Source: Tilletiopsis washingtonensis (lineage: Eukaryota > Basidiomycota > Exobasidiomycetes > Entylomatales). Taken from it: 64,000 nucleotides of DNA. Location: NCBI RefSeq assembly GCF_003144115.1, contig NW_020312002.1, positions 1 to 64,000 on the forward strand, given 5' to 3'. Of the stretch, positions 33,489 to 45,167 are shown piece by piece. The notes beneath the pieces were generated by a model. The model was not told the DNA's origin and ran no database searches. It was given only the letters and a program-made list of their open reading frames with translations. Position 1 is the stretch's first letter. Each line of letters opens with the position of its first letter. A program made the translations under genes and the position numbers.

Positions 33489-34396
33489 CTAAAGCCTCGG
33501 CGGCGTCTCCGGCGCCGGCTCTTCGAACATGCCGCCGCCCGCCACCACGTCCGGCTGCCCTGCCGCCAGCAACTGCTGGTCCAGGTCCTCCACGCCCTCC
33601 TCACGCTGCATCGCCCGGAAGCGCGCCTCCTCGAGCGCGATGCGCCGCTCGTTCAGCACGAACTTGATGCGCGCCATCGTCTTGCGCAGCTGTGAGCGAG
33701 AGCGGGCAACGCATGGTCAGCGAAGGGGCCCGGGGCAGGACAGGGCACGAAGTGGCAGATGACGAGACGGCGCTTCAGTACCGTGCGCATCAGCGGCGAG
33801 CGATACGCTCGCACATGCGGAGTCACTGCGTCTGCTGCGTCCGATGCCCGGCGGATGGGTAGCAGGCTTACCTTGCGATTCCGGAAGCCGAGGCTCGAGT
33901 TGTTCATGCGCGCCAGCGCCCGCGCGCCCGTCCAGCGCAGCTCCTCAAAGCTCGTGGCCAGCACGTTGCGCTCGACGAGGCAGAGGTACCAGAGCTGGTG
34001 CAGCTCAAACGAGCTCTTGGTGCGCAGCTCGGGCGTCGCCCACGAACGGCTGGCGCGCTCCTTCTCGAGGTCCGCCTTGCTCAGCACGGCGGGCAGCTGC
34101 ACGTCCGTCGCGGCCTTGGAGGCGTTGCGCGGCGCGCCGGGGGCGTTGGACGGATGCAGCGGGTGCGACGACTCGAGGCGCACGGGCGCGGTGTGGAAGA
34201 AGGCGAGCAGCGGGTGCCGCGGGTAGGCGGCGGCCCACTCGGCAGACGTGCGCGGCACCTCGGTGCGCGCCAGCGCCTGCGACACCGGCATCGTCGCCTG
34301 CGGCGCGGGCGCCTGCCGCTGCACAGCGCTGCTGTGGAGCGACCGGGAGAGCCCGGCGAGCGGTGTGCGCGCAAAGGTGGGCCGGAGAAGCGACAT
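33489..34396 (-). CDS. MRPL4: Mitochondrial ribosomal protein uL29m (MRPL47/Mrpl4)
   Basis: Large-subunit mitoribosome protein near the exit tunnel. Two phase-0 exons (33872-34396, 33489-33689) give 241 residues. A presequence (SLLRPTFARTPLAGLSRSLH) precedes the family core: SRSWATPELRTKSSFELHQL then WYLCLVERNVLATSFEEL, and after the intron LRKTMARIKFVLNERRIALE, which is the L29 helix pair with the diagnostic MARIKxVLNER. The C-terminal tail is acidic and Pro-rich. Its start is 222 bases from the divergent PFF1 start, a compact shared promoter. Confidence 0.93.
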
Positions 34397-34618
34397 GATG
34401 GTGGAGGAGAGGCAGGAAGGGCGAGATGCAGCAGCGCACGCCGAGGTCGCACGAGGCCGCGAATTGTTCTGCACGCGAGAAGATTCGGCGCTGCTGGCGG
34501 AGCTGCGTGCACGCGCCAACGTGCCTGCTCTGGCGGCGCGCCGGAAGAAGCTGCCGCCCAGCCAAGGGGGTCGCCTCTACCCCGCACGCTGGCTCCCACT
34601 CCCACCACCTCCCCAAGC

Positions 34619-37600
34619 ATGCCGTCAAAGCGCAAATCCGTCGCTCGCACAGGCGGCACCGCGCCAGCACCTAAGGCGGGCACGCCAGGTGCCGTCGCCG
34701 CCGCGCCCGGTGCAGAGCCGGCGCCGGGCGCGCCTACCGAGCCGGCATCGCCGGCGCTGGCGCCGCGGCCCTCGCTGAGCCTGCTCGGCTACCTGCTCGC
34801 CTTCTTCGTCGCGCTCTCTGCGCTCACGCTGAGCCTGCACTACTCGCTGCCGAAGCCGCAGGCCGAGGCGCCGGGCCGCTTCGCCGAGGCAAACGCCATG
34901 GAGACGATGCGCGTGCTCGCATACGACTTCGGCTACCGCATCGTCGGCACGAAGGAGCACGTCGACGCCGAGGAGTGGCTCGAGAAGAAGCTGCGCGCCT
35001 ACGAGGGCGTTCACAAGACGCAGTGGGGCGACGTGCAGGTGGAAGTGTGGACGCAGATTGGAGACGGTGCGCACCGGTGAGTGTCGTGCGACACGGCTCG
35101 CTCGAGGCGCAAAGGACTGCAGCAGGGCCGCATGGCCGGGCCGCGCTTGGACAAGCTGTACCCTGTGCGGCTATCGAAGGAAATGCTATTCCCGTAGCTC
35201 TGGCTCCGAGCGGCTGGAAGCGGCTGGGGGCTCCAGACGCCTGGCAGCGAGATCAAGCGCATCAACGCTGACACCCGCTCGCAGCTTCGACTTCATGTCC
35301 GCCTCCGTGTTCAAGAAGTACTACTCGATGTCCAACCTGATTGTGCGTGTCTCGCCGGCCGATAACCCGGCAGCCAAGGAGAACGCGCTGCTCGTCAACT
35401 CGCACCTCGACTCGACGCTGCCGTCGCCGGGCGCAGCAGACGACGGGCTGGGCGTCGGCATCATGCTCGAGCTGCTGCGGCTGTACACGTCGCAGGAGAC
35501 ACCGACAGTCGGGCCGCTGCGTCATGCGCTTGTGCTGCTCTTCAACAACGGCGAAGAGTCGCTGCAAGACGGTGAGCAGCTCTCTGTATGCCGCCTCCGC
35601 TTCGAGCGGCACTCACGTCTGCGTCACAGCGTCGCATCTGTACATCACGCAGCACGAGCCTACGCGTGGCTCGATCCGCGGCGTCGTCAACCTCGAGGCG
35701 TGCGGCGTGTCTGGCCCGGAGCTGCTCTTCCAAGCCTCGTCCGAGGAGCTGTTGCGCGGCTACGCGCAGGCACGCCGGCCGTTCGGCACCGTGCTGGCCA
35801 AGTGAGTGCGCCTCGCCGCTCCGTGCTGCGCGAGGCTGACTCTTGATGACCACTGCGAAGCGATGTCTTCGGATCGGGCATCATCCTCAGCGACACTGAC
35901 GCGCGCGTGTTCGAGGAGTACGGCCACGTCGAGATGCTCGACATGGCCGTCGTCGGCAGCAGGTGAGGCGCACCTCGACCGAAATGCGCCGTCCTCCGGC
36001 TGACACGACGCAGCTACCTCTACCACACGCGGCGTGACATTCCAGCACACGTGCAGCCGGGCGTGGCACAGCACTTCGGCGACAATGTGCTCGACATTGT
36101 GTCCTACCTCACCGCCTCGCCCGAGTCGAAGCTGGCGCATACGAAGCCCTTCCCGCGCCGCAAGCCGCCGATCTGTGCGTGTCGGAGCTGGGGGCAGCGC
36201 AAGGGGATTGGCTGACGCTGGAATGGTTGCAGACTTCTCCATCTTCGGCCGCTTCTTCGTGCACATCAGCAACAAATCGTGGAAGGCGCTCAGCATGGTG
36301 CGGCACTTGCGCCACCCGCCCACGGCGCAATTGCTGACACTTCCGGCACGATATAGGGCTTCTCGGCATACGCCAACTTCCTGATGTCGTCCACGGTGCG
36401 CGCTGACCGGCACTTCAACGCGCTCGGCACGTCGACGGCGGCGATGCTCGGCATGATCCTCTCACTCGTTGTCTCGCTCGTCAGCGCCAACGCCGTCGCC
36501 CTGCTGATGACGCGCGGCCTCAACTCGGGCATGAGCTGGTACTCGCACGAAGCGCTGCCGATTGCACTGTACGCCCCGCCGGCGATCGCCGGCTCCTTCG
36601 CAGTGCAGCTGGCGCTCCGCTCGTGCTTCCGCGACGCCAATGCGAAGGCGTACCTCGAGCGCGCTACCATCACCGCGATGTTCTCCAGTGAGTCTCGAAC
36701 AGCACTTTTGATGCTGCGATGCTGACTCACGAGCTTGGACAGTCTACACGCTCGGCCTTATGATCCTCAACGCATTTGGCATCGGCTCGGCCTACCTTCT
36801 GGCGCTGGGCTCGATCACCTCGCTCCTCGCGTGAGGCAAATGGTCCGACTTTTCACCGCCCCCTGCTGACCCGTGCCCGTTCTAGCGCGACTGCCAACGA
36901 CTTCATTCTGCAGAGCTTCGGCCGCATCGAGCTCAAGCACTATCCGGCGAACCGGCGAGTCGAGCCGGCCACCTACTTCCTCCTGGCGGTTGTGCCTGCG
37001 ATCTTCGGCAGCGAGGGTGAGGATAGCTGGACGGCCCTGCAATTTCCGTGCTGACGCTGTGTTGCAGGCACGGTGGCTTTCCTGGACCTGTTCGTCCCGC
37101 TGACAGGTGCGTGCGAGCTGTGGGGCGGCTTTGAATGCCTGCTGACGATTCACTGCAGGCCGCACCGGCGAAATCTCGCCGTCGGACCACATCATTGCGA
37201 CCATCGTCGCGGCACTCGCCTTCATGGCGCTGCCGATGCTGCTGCCACTCTCGCACCGCTACGGCACTGCGTTCCTCGTGCGCGCCATTGTTGGCCTCCT
37301 GGCCATCTCCGCTCTCATGGTCGCCATCTTCGCGTCGCCCGCCATGACGCCCTTCTCGCCGATGGCGCCCAAGCGTCTCTTCGCTCACCAGGTCGAGAAC
37401 ATCACGGACGGCGCCTGGACAATGCACATGGGCCACGCCGACGCTGCGCCGAACTTTGCTGCGCTCGTCGAGGACGTCCGCGCGCACATTGCGCCCAACC
37501 ACGCCGTGGCCGAGCTCGAGATCATGGATGGTGCGTGATGCCGGGCTCGCACCCAGCTTGCTCTGACAGCTCTGCACAGAGAACAACAGCGCATACGACA

Positions 37601-38284
37601 TTCTCTACCCCGTCTCGGCGTTCATCACGCCCTACAAGTTCGACATTGACACGCCCGCGGTGCCGTCGCTTTGGGCGCCCAAGGGAGCCAAGAGCAGCCG
37701 CTTCTTCATCACGGCCAAGGACGAGACGCTGGACCTGGCAGCCGGCACACGCCGCGTCACTGTGCGTGCTGCTGTTTGGGGCCCTCCTTTTGCATCTCTG
37801 ACGCTCTCGTCCTGCGCAGATCGAGGTGACCAAGCCGGGCTTGATCTGGAGCGTCATGGCCTTCGACGCCGACATTCTCGAGTGGGACCTGCCGAACGTG
37901 CTGCCGCCCACGGGCGGGCGACAACGCCACCACGTCAAGGAGGTGGGCCGCGCTGGCGTCGACAGCTGGTCGCTCACCATGCTGCTGCGTCTCTCGCCCG
38001 AGGAGCTCGCCGCTGCGCGTGCCCGAGGCCAAGATCGCCGCCCGTACACGCACCTCGTCACGTCCGCAAAGGGAGCACCGTCAGCGCAGCCGCGCGATCC
38101 CTCGCGCCTGTGGATCGACTTCTCGGCGCTCGACGCTCAGGGCATGTGGCCGAGCAGCCGGCACCTGGCGAGCTCGCGCGCGTCGCTGGGCATGTTCGAG
38201 AAGATGAACGCATTCCTGCTCGACCAGCACCCCGAGGTTGACAGCATGCTGCTCAGTGTCGTCGCCGGTGTGGCCGAGGCATGA
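34619..38284 (+). CDS. PFF1: Vacuolar/ER membrane M28 zinc metalloprotease (PFF1-like)
   Basis: Multi-pass membrane aminopeptidase-like protease of family M28. Many short introns interrupt it; exon 1 is 34619-35076 and the protein is roughly 950-1,000 residues. A Pro/Ala-rich cytosolic start leads to one helix (LSLLGYLLAFFVALSALTLS). The luminal protease domain shows AHRFDFMSASVFKKYY, the zinc-binding VNSHLDSTLPSPGAADDG (His, Asp), LLFNNGEESLQD (Glu-Glu position), an Asp in IILSDTDARVFEEYG, and the last His in SYLYHTRRDIPAHVQP. Several membrane helices follow, e.g. MILSLVVSLVSANAVALLMT and YFLLAVVPAIFGS, then a C-terminal luminal domain ending VVAGVAEA. Zinc ligands appear complete. Inner exon edges are approximate. 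Confidence 0.9.
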
Positions 38285-38391
38285 TCCGCCTCGGTCGGGA
38301 AAACTAGAATGCCACGATAGAGAGCCGCCTCGTTCACTGGATGCCTGGTGCGCAAGGACACATGCATGTACACTCTGCTCAACTGCACAAT

Positions 38392-39698
38392 CTATTCCCC
38401 ACCGTCCACGCGCTGCTGCAGCCAGCGCTCTGCTGTCGCTGCGTTGCTCGCCTCGCCCGGCCGCAAGCCAGAGAGGCTCAGGTGCCGCGTGAGCGCCTCG
38501 AGGCGGGCCACAGCGCGCGCCTGGAGGTCCGGGTCTTGCGCCACGGACCTCGATGCCTCCCGCAGCGTGCGCGAGAGGAGCGGGAACCCAAAGACCTCCT
38601 GTCGCGGCAGATGCGGTCAGCCCAATCGCGCTGTCACGGCCTTGCACGACTCACATCGACGTAGCTGCCGGGGCCCAGCCAGGTCCGGAGACTCTTGACG
38701 GCGCCGTGCTTCTCCTGCTTCGTCTGGCTCTCGTCTCCCAGTATCTCGGCAAACGCCTCCTCGGGCGTTGGTGCGTACACGCCCTGCCCAGGCAAGTCGT
38801 CTGCCGGCCGCACGCGCTCGGCAGCACGCGAGCCGATGACGTTGTGGAGCGCATCGGCACGCGCAGTGGGCGCTGCCAGCGTCGGGATGTCGTCGTCCTG
38901 CGCATGTGCCAAGTCGCGGTGCATCAGGAACTGCTCGGCCGTCATCTCTGGCGGCCGGCTCGGAGACGGTGGCCGCCATTCGCTCGCTAGCCCGGGCGGC
39001 ACATCGGTGGGTATTGAAGGCGCGGGATGCAACACTTCGTCGCTCTCCTCGGCGTCGAGCGCAGACATGAAGTCAAGGGGCGCACTCGCGCTGCTGGACA
39101 CCGTCGCCGGTGCTGCTGCTCCGTCCCATGCCATCTGCATCTCATCGCAGCGCGGCTCGCAGTGTGGGGCAGTCCTTGCCTCCAGTGCTGTCCGCTGCGG
39201 CTGCCTCGTGGCGGAGCGCATCGGCTCGACCTCAGAGGCACGCACGTGCTGGTGGAAGGCGGCGTCGAGCGCCGAGCTGGATGCGTATGGCCCGACGTAG
39301 AGCTCGCGCTGCAGCTGTCCGGGCTTCCAGGCCTCCTCTGCGCTCGCGCTTGCACCTGCGGCAAATGCCTGCATCTCTGCATCGCCAGAGTGCGAGGCTC
39401 TCTCCGCGTTGGCCTCTCGGAACGCGCTGCGGCCCGAACCGGCTTGGCCAGCCCGTGCGCTGGCACTTGCAGAGCTCCGTGCGTCGGCGCCGAGCTCGTG
39501 CGCTGCGGCGCTCTGGCCCTGCGGCAGCTGCAGTCCCGGCTTGCCCTGCCCGGCCATGAGCGAGGCGAGGTCGGCGGCGCTGGGCAGGTACGAGAGGAGC
39601 GGTGCCGACGAGCGGCTTGAGGCGGGCGGTTGCGCGTCTGCAGCCGCGGGCGCCTTGCCCTTGCCCTTGCTGCCGTCGCTGGGTGGAGGCGCCGCCAT
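38392..39698 (-). CDS. Conserved-looking hypothetical protein, 416 residues
   Basis: I do not recognise this gene. Two phase-0 exons (38655-39698, 38392-38598) give 416 residues. The N-terminal half is Ala/Ser-rich and disordered. Apparent conserved elements are LLSYLPSAADLASLMAGQ near residue 30, ELYVGPYASSSALDAAFHQH near 130, PLDFMSALDAEESDEVLHP near 215, and GVYAPTPEEAFAEILGDE near 315. The last 80 residues (KSLRTWLGPGSYVDVEVFGF onward) are compact and helical. There is no signal peptide or membrane segment. The splice between YVDV and EVFGF is well supported by GTGAGT and GACAG signals and by phase. The motifs are reminiscent of short import or adaptor proteins, but I have no basis to name it. 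Confidence 0.75.
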
Positions 39699-40163
39699 GG
39701 TGGGCGAGCTGCGAGATGGTGGACGGAAGGCAGGCTGCACGACGCGTGAGTGCGGAGTGTGCGGCGTTGCGCGGCATGCGGCATGCCGGACCTGCCGGAC
39801 CGGCGCGCGGCGCATGCGCTCCCGCATCCCGACGAGCACCCTGCCCGACCCTCTTCCTCAAGCTCAGGCTCGATCAGCAGCACGAAGCACGATGCGATGC
39901 ACATTGTATTGTCGTCATAAGAGAAAGCATAAGACGGGAGCGGTGGGCAGGCCGGAGCGGGCACGCAAGCGCGCGGCGGGCGCTCTGCTCGGGCCGCGCG
40001 ACGTGAGAGACCGGGAGGCAGAGCAGGAGGGGTGGGGCGACGACGGGCATCGATGCGCGCGGGGACGGAGGAGACACGAAGCGGATATAGTGTACAATGG
40101 CGGGACCAGGGAGCATGCAGGGCGGAGCGAAGACGGGAAGCAGGGCCGGGAGGGGAGAGACGT
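39699..40163. other. Intergenic between the hypothetical gene and RNR1 end
   Basis: About 465 bases, both neighbours on the minus strand. It holds the promoter of the hypothetical gene and the RNR1 terminator. Nothing else recognised. Confidence 0.6.
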
Positions 40164-43100
40164 CTAGCCGGAGCACATGAGGCACGCCTCCTTGTTCTCC
40201 AGCGAGCACGCCAGCTTCTCGGCCTCGTACTCGCGCTGCGCCGCACGAGCCTTGGCCGCCTCGAAGCCCTCGTCGGCGACGGGTGCCTCGGCCGCGGCGG
40301 CAGCGGCGGGTGCGGCGGCCGGCTCGACGGGCGCCGGGGCGACGGGCTTGGCGGCGAGCGGCGCCGGTGCGCGTGCCTCGGGTGCCTCGACCTCGCCGTC
40401 GGAGCTCGACACGCTCACCGACGACGACGGCACGGCGCTCATGGGCAGGCCGCCGACGGCGGCGTCAAGCGCGCCGAGCGACGGGCCCGCGGCGCGCGGT
40501 GCAGCGAGGGCCGGCGACGCGCGCACGGGAGCGAGGGCCGGCGCCGCAGCGATCTTCTTGGCACTGGCGCCGGCAGCGTTGGCTGCCTTGGCGGCGGCCT
40601 GCTCCTCGGCGGACACGGTGAACTGGATGGCGTTGGCGGCGGGGCGCGTGCGCAGGTAGTACGTGCCCGTCTTGAGTCCGCGCTTCCAGCCGTAGAAGTG
40701 CATGCTCGTGAGCTGGCCGAACGTGGGCGCCTGCAGGTGGATGTTGAGGCTCTGCGACTGGCAGATGAACGCGCCGCGGTCGGCGGCCATGTCGATGATG
40801 GCCTTCTGCGAGATCTCCCAGACGGTCTTGTAGAGCGCCTTGATGCGGTCGGGGATGCCGGGCACGTTCTGGATCGAGCCGCCGTGGGCGATGATGCGGT
40901 TCTTCATGCCCTCGTTCCACAGGCCCTGCTCGACGAGCTCGCGCAGCAGCCACGGGTTCACCACCTGGAACTCGCCGGCGAGCACGCGGCGCGTGTAGAT
41001 GTTCGACGTGTACGGCTCGAAGCACTCGTTGAAGCCGAGGATCTGCGACGTCGACGCCGTGGGCATGGGCGCGAGGAGGAGCGAGTTGCGCAGGCCGTAC
41101 TTGGCGATCTTGGCCTTGAGCGCGGCCCAGTCCCAGAGGTCCGACGGCGTGACGCCGTCCCACATGTCGTACTGCAGGATGCCCTTGCTGGCGGGCGAGC
41201 CCGGGTACGTCTCGTAGTGGCCGTCGCGCTCGGCGAGCTCGCAGGAGCGCTCGAGCGCCGCGTGGTAGATCGTCTCGAAGATCTGGATGTTGAGCTGGCG
41301 CGCCTTGGGCGAGTCGAAGGGGTGGCCGAGGATCATAAAGGCGTCGGCGAGGCCCTGGATGCCGATGCCGATGGGGCGGTGGCGCATGTTGGAGCGGCGC
41401 GCCTCCTCGACGGGGTAGTAGTTGACGTCGATGATGCGGTTCAGGTTCGCGCAGATGACCTTGGCGACGGCGTGCAGCTTCTTGAAGTCGTACGTCTTGG
41501 TGCTCGTGTCGATGAAGGACGGGAGCGCAATCGAGGCCAGGTTGCACACGGCGACCTCGTCGGGCGCCGAGTACTCGATGATCTCGGTGCACAGGTTCGA
41601 GCACTTGATCGTGCCGAGGTTCTTCTGGTTCGACTTCTTGTTGGCGGCGTCCTTGTAGAGCATGAACGGGTTGCCCGTCTCGGTCTGCGACTCGAGGATG
41701 GCGTACCAGAGCTTCTGCGCCTTGATGGTGCGCTTGCACTTGCCCTCGGCCTCGTAGCGCTCGTAGAGCGCCTCAAACTCGTCGCCGTACACCTCGGCGA
41801 GGCCGGGGCACTCGGCGGGGCACATGAGCGACCAGTCGCCGTTCTGCTCGACGCGCTTCATGAAGAGGTCGGGGATCCAGAGCGCGTAGAAGAGCTCGCG
41901 CGCGCGCACCTCCTCCTTGCCGTGGTTCTTGCGCAGGTCGAGGAACTCAAAGACATCCGAGTGCCACGGCTCAATGTAGATGGCAAACGCGCCCGGCCGC
42001 TTGTTGCCGCCCTGGTCGACGTAGCGCGCCGTGTTGTTGAAGACGCGCAGCATCGGCACGATGCCGTTCGACACGCCGTTGGTGCCGGCAATGTAGCTGC
42101 CCGTGCCGCGGATGTTGTGGATGTTGAGCCCGATGCCGCCGGCCGTCTTGGAGATCATGGCGCACGTCTTGAGCGTGTCGTAGATGCCCTCGATGCTGTC
42201 GTCCTTCATCGTCACGAGGAAGCACGACGAGAGCTGCGGGTGCGGCGTGCCGGCGTTGAAGAGCGTCGGCGACGCGTGCGTGAAGAACTTCTCGGACATG
42301 AGGTTGTACGTCTCGATGACGGCGTCGACGTCGTCGCCGTGGATGCCGACGGCGACGCGCATGATCATGTGCTGCGGGCGCTCGGCGACCTTGCCGTTGA
42401 TGCGCAGCAGGTACGAGCGCTCGAGCGTCTTGAAGCCGAAGAAGTTCTGCGGCGCGCGCGGCGGAGTCAGCGGGAGGGTCGCGCGCGCGGACGCGTCGCG
42501 TTTGCTATGCGCATGCTCACGTAGTGGAAGTCGCGCTCGTAGATGATCGCCGAGTCGAGCACGTCGCGGTTCTTCATGATCGACTTGTACGTGCCCTCGC
42601 TGATCATCGGGCTGAGCTTGTTGTTCTTCGGGTTGACTGTGGAGGCGTGAGCGATGGGCGCTGCGCTGGGCGGCAGAGCGCGACTCACCATACGTGTACA
42701 GGCTCTCGATGACCTTGGAGAAGCTCTTCGACGTCTCCTTGTGCAGGTTCGAGATGGCAATGCGCGCCGCGAGCACGGCGTAGTCGGGGTGCGTCGTCGT
42801 CTTGTACGCGGCCGTCTCGGCGGCGAGGTTGTCGAGCTCGACGGTCGTCACGCCCGAGTAGATGCCGTCGATGACCTGCGGCGCGTGTCAGCAGGTGAAA
42901 AAAGTCGTGCTGGGCTGGTTGTCTGCCGGCCAACGCGTCGCGCCGCTCCTTGCGCTGCTCACCTTGCGAGTGATCTCGATGGGGTCGACAAAGGCCATGT
43001 CGAGGCCGTAGCAGAGCTTCGAGACGCGGGCGGTGACCTTGTCGAACTTGACGCCCTCCTTGCGCCCATCTGCGGGAGCGGCGCGACGCGTCAGCGACGA

Positions 43101-43171
43101 GCAGGGCGTGTGTGTGCCGCAGCGCTGCGCTCGAAGCAGGAGGACTCACCGCGCTTGTAGACGAAGATCAT
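40164..43171 (-). CDS. RNR1: Ribonucleotide reductase large subunit R1
   Basis: Class Ia ribonucleotide reductase alpha subunit, making deoxyribonucleotides for DNA replication. Five exons (43150-43171, 42963-43069, 42689-42875, 42521-42636, 40164-42446) give 904 residues. The N-terminal ATP cone starts [20 protein letters not shown]. Catalytic segments are present: [49 protein letters not shown] with the active-site Asn-Leu-Cys-Thr-Glu, and [15 protein letters not shown]. After an Ala/Pro-rich linker of about 100 residues the protein ends KEACLMCSG, the swinging CxxC arm that re-reduces the active site. All active-site residues are seen and the frame is intact. Four introns cluster in the first 725 bases. 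Confidence 0.97.
42491..42496. promoter_or_regulatory. ACGCGT (MluI cell-cycle box) in RNR1 intron 4
   Basis: Palindromic ACGCGT inside intron 4 (42447-42520), in the context ACGCGTCGCG. The motif is the binding core of MBF-type G1/S regulators in fungi. The sequence match is certain; its use is inferred. Confidence 0.4.
42933..42938. promoter_or_regulatory. ACGCGT box in RNR1 intron 2
   Basis: Second intronic ACGCGT, again in the context ACGCGTCGCG, within intron 2 (42876-42962). Match seen directly; regulatory role inferred. Confidence 0.4.
43086..43091. promoter_or_regulatory. ACGCGT box in RNR1 intron 1
   Basis: Third intronic ACGCGT, in intron 1 (43070-43149), 80 bases downstream of the start codon. 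Match seen directly; regulatory role inferred. Confidence 0.4.
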
Positions 43172-45167
43172 CGTGGGCGGCTGCTAGCCAAGCTCGTGTG
43201 CGTGCGGGTGTGTGCTGGGGGGTGGTCGGCGCAGGGACGCGCGGCGGACGACGAGGCGGGAGTGCGCAGCAGCGACGGCGACGGCGAGCGAGAGAGGCGG
43301 TGGCGGTGTGGCCGGGCAGATGCAGCGAGGTGAAGATGCAAGCGTGGAGAGTGAGACCGAGGGCCAGAGGGAGCACAGAGAGGAGGGCCGAGTCGGGAGG
43401 TGTTGGTGGGGAAGGAGGAAGGGGCTCGCCGACGACCTTCTTAAGCACGCCCGCCGCACGGCGCGCAGAGCCGCGGCGCCGCCAGCGCAAGTGACGCGCG
43501 CGTAGAGTGCGCGACGCGACGCGCGGAGCTCGGCCGGACGCGCCGGAGGCAGCGGTGGAGGCAGCGAGGGCCCAAGGCGCCGCACGGCCGGAGCGTCGGT
43601 GCTGCTCTGATGCCTCGGCTTCGTCCTTGCCGCTGGCGCAGCACAGAGCAAGGCAAACACGCAACACGAAGCCGCAAGGAGCCGTCGTGCGGAACAACAC
43701 GCCGCCGACACTGCTCCCCTGCCCCTTCCGCCTCCAGCTGCATCATCTGCCTCTGATGGCGCTCTTGCGCTCTCACGTCTGAGCGGCTGCGCTGATGCTG
43801 GGGCTGCTGCCTCCGAGCAGCATCAGATGGGCAGCGCATCGCGGCAAGGGCTGCGATCGCGGCCTACGACGGGCTTGCTTCACCGGCGCTCCGCGCAGCG
43901 GGTTGAAGCCCTGCTCTCATGCCTCGCTTCCCAGCTCGAGAGCGTCGAGATTGGCCACCTTATGCTTCACGCTGCCTCGAGCCTGCAGCAGCCAGAGCAT
44001 CCGCCTGTCGCAGCGGAGCGATAGCGCGCTCGCAGCAGCAGGCAAGAAACAGAGGCGGGGTGTTGCTCCTGACGCGTCGAGACGCGTCGCGCACCGCGTG
44101 CCTCTTCCCGACCTCGGCCTCGCAGCACATTCCTCTCCGCTCCCTTGCAGCGCCGGTGCAGCAGCTGTCCTGCGTGCCGCTCCAGCGCCAGCTCTTTGGC
44201 TCCTCTTCTGCGGCTGAGCCGCTGCAGCCCGTACACAAGCCACACGGCCGATCCGATGCGCGTGCTGGACGCGCTTTCGGGGATCATCTCGCGTCTGGTG
44301 CTGCCCTCCACCTCCGCGTGCGCAGCGCTGGCCCTGCCTGCTGATGACTCGAGCCGACTCCGCAATGAGAGCGGTCGTGAGCGGCGAGGGGGACCCGCCG
44401 CTCAGCTAAGGCCACGCCGACGGTGTGGAGGAGGGGCTGCAAGCCCACGTGACGTGCCTTTCCGGCCGAGGCTCGGAGCCGAGCCCAGGGTGCCCTTGAC
44501 GCATGAGTGCTCGCACCTTGGCGGCCGCTGTGCTCGAGCTCTATGATGCAAGAGCGTGGATCGTGCGAACAGAGCTTCACAGCCAAGGCGCAGCGCACAG
44601 AAAGGTCGGGCGAGGCAGATGCATGCGAGACCGCGCTGCGGCGTGCGGCTGCGGTCGTGTCTGCGCTGTGGCGCCGCGCGCGGCTCTTTCCTTCTCACCA
44701 CCACGGCCCAAGCGCACCGGCACGCACGGCCAAGCACGCCAACCGCTCCGCCTGCGCACCGGCCGCGCTGCGCCCGCGCACGGCCCGCCTCGAGCCGTCA
44801 TGCTCGCAGCGAGCAGGCGCGCGAGCGGCGACGGGGCGGTATGAATAAGCGGCCCGGGCGCAGGGACCTGCATGCATCGATGAGCTCGCGGCCTCTTACG
44901 CCAGACCGTCGCAGCGTGATGGCTTGGCCCCCTCATCTCGGCACCGTGCTCGCGCCGCTTCTCGTCGAACGTGCACAAGGCGCACCCTGTCGATCTCGCA
45001 TGAGTTCGGCATCGACGTCTGCGAGTGTGAATGGCGGCGTCTTGGGAGCGGGCTGATGAGGCAGGCGTGGGCGCGTTATGAGGCGCCGGCTGGCAGTCCT
45101 GCTGGCCCTCGCCCACCTTCGCCACCGCACTCACCTTCTCTCCACCACTCCACGCTCCTTGCCCGAG
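43172..45167. other. 2.0 kb head-to-head region between RNR1 and the repeat-motif membrane gene
   Basis: No supportable gene. Close to RNR1 (43490-43530) there is a dense run of ACGCG/GCGCG sequence, and further out a pair of perfect ACGCGT boxes. Short frames on both strands lack motifs. Presumed promoter region for both genes. Confidence 0.6.
44072..44087. promoter_or_regulatory. Tandem pair of ACGCGT boxes
   Basis: ACGCGTCGAG is followed directly by ACGCGTCGCG, so the two cores sit 10 bases, about one helical turn, apart. They lie 0.9 kb from RNR1 and 1.1 kb from the other start. MBF sites often occur in such pairs; function here is inferred. Confidence 0.45.

Noticed and set aside
40032-42524. 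An 830-codon open frame on the plus strand opposite RNR1
   Set aside because: Same cause: antisense to RNR1 coding sequence, biased composition, no motif.
43172-45167. Protein-coding genes in the RNR1 upstream gap
   Set aside because: Frames up to 260 codons exist on both strands but overlap each other, lack motifs and have the composition of shadow frames.
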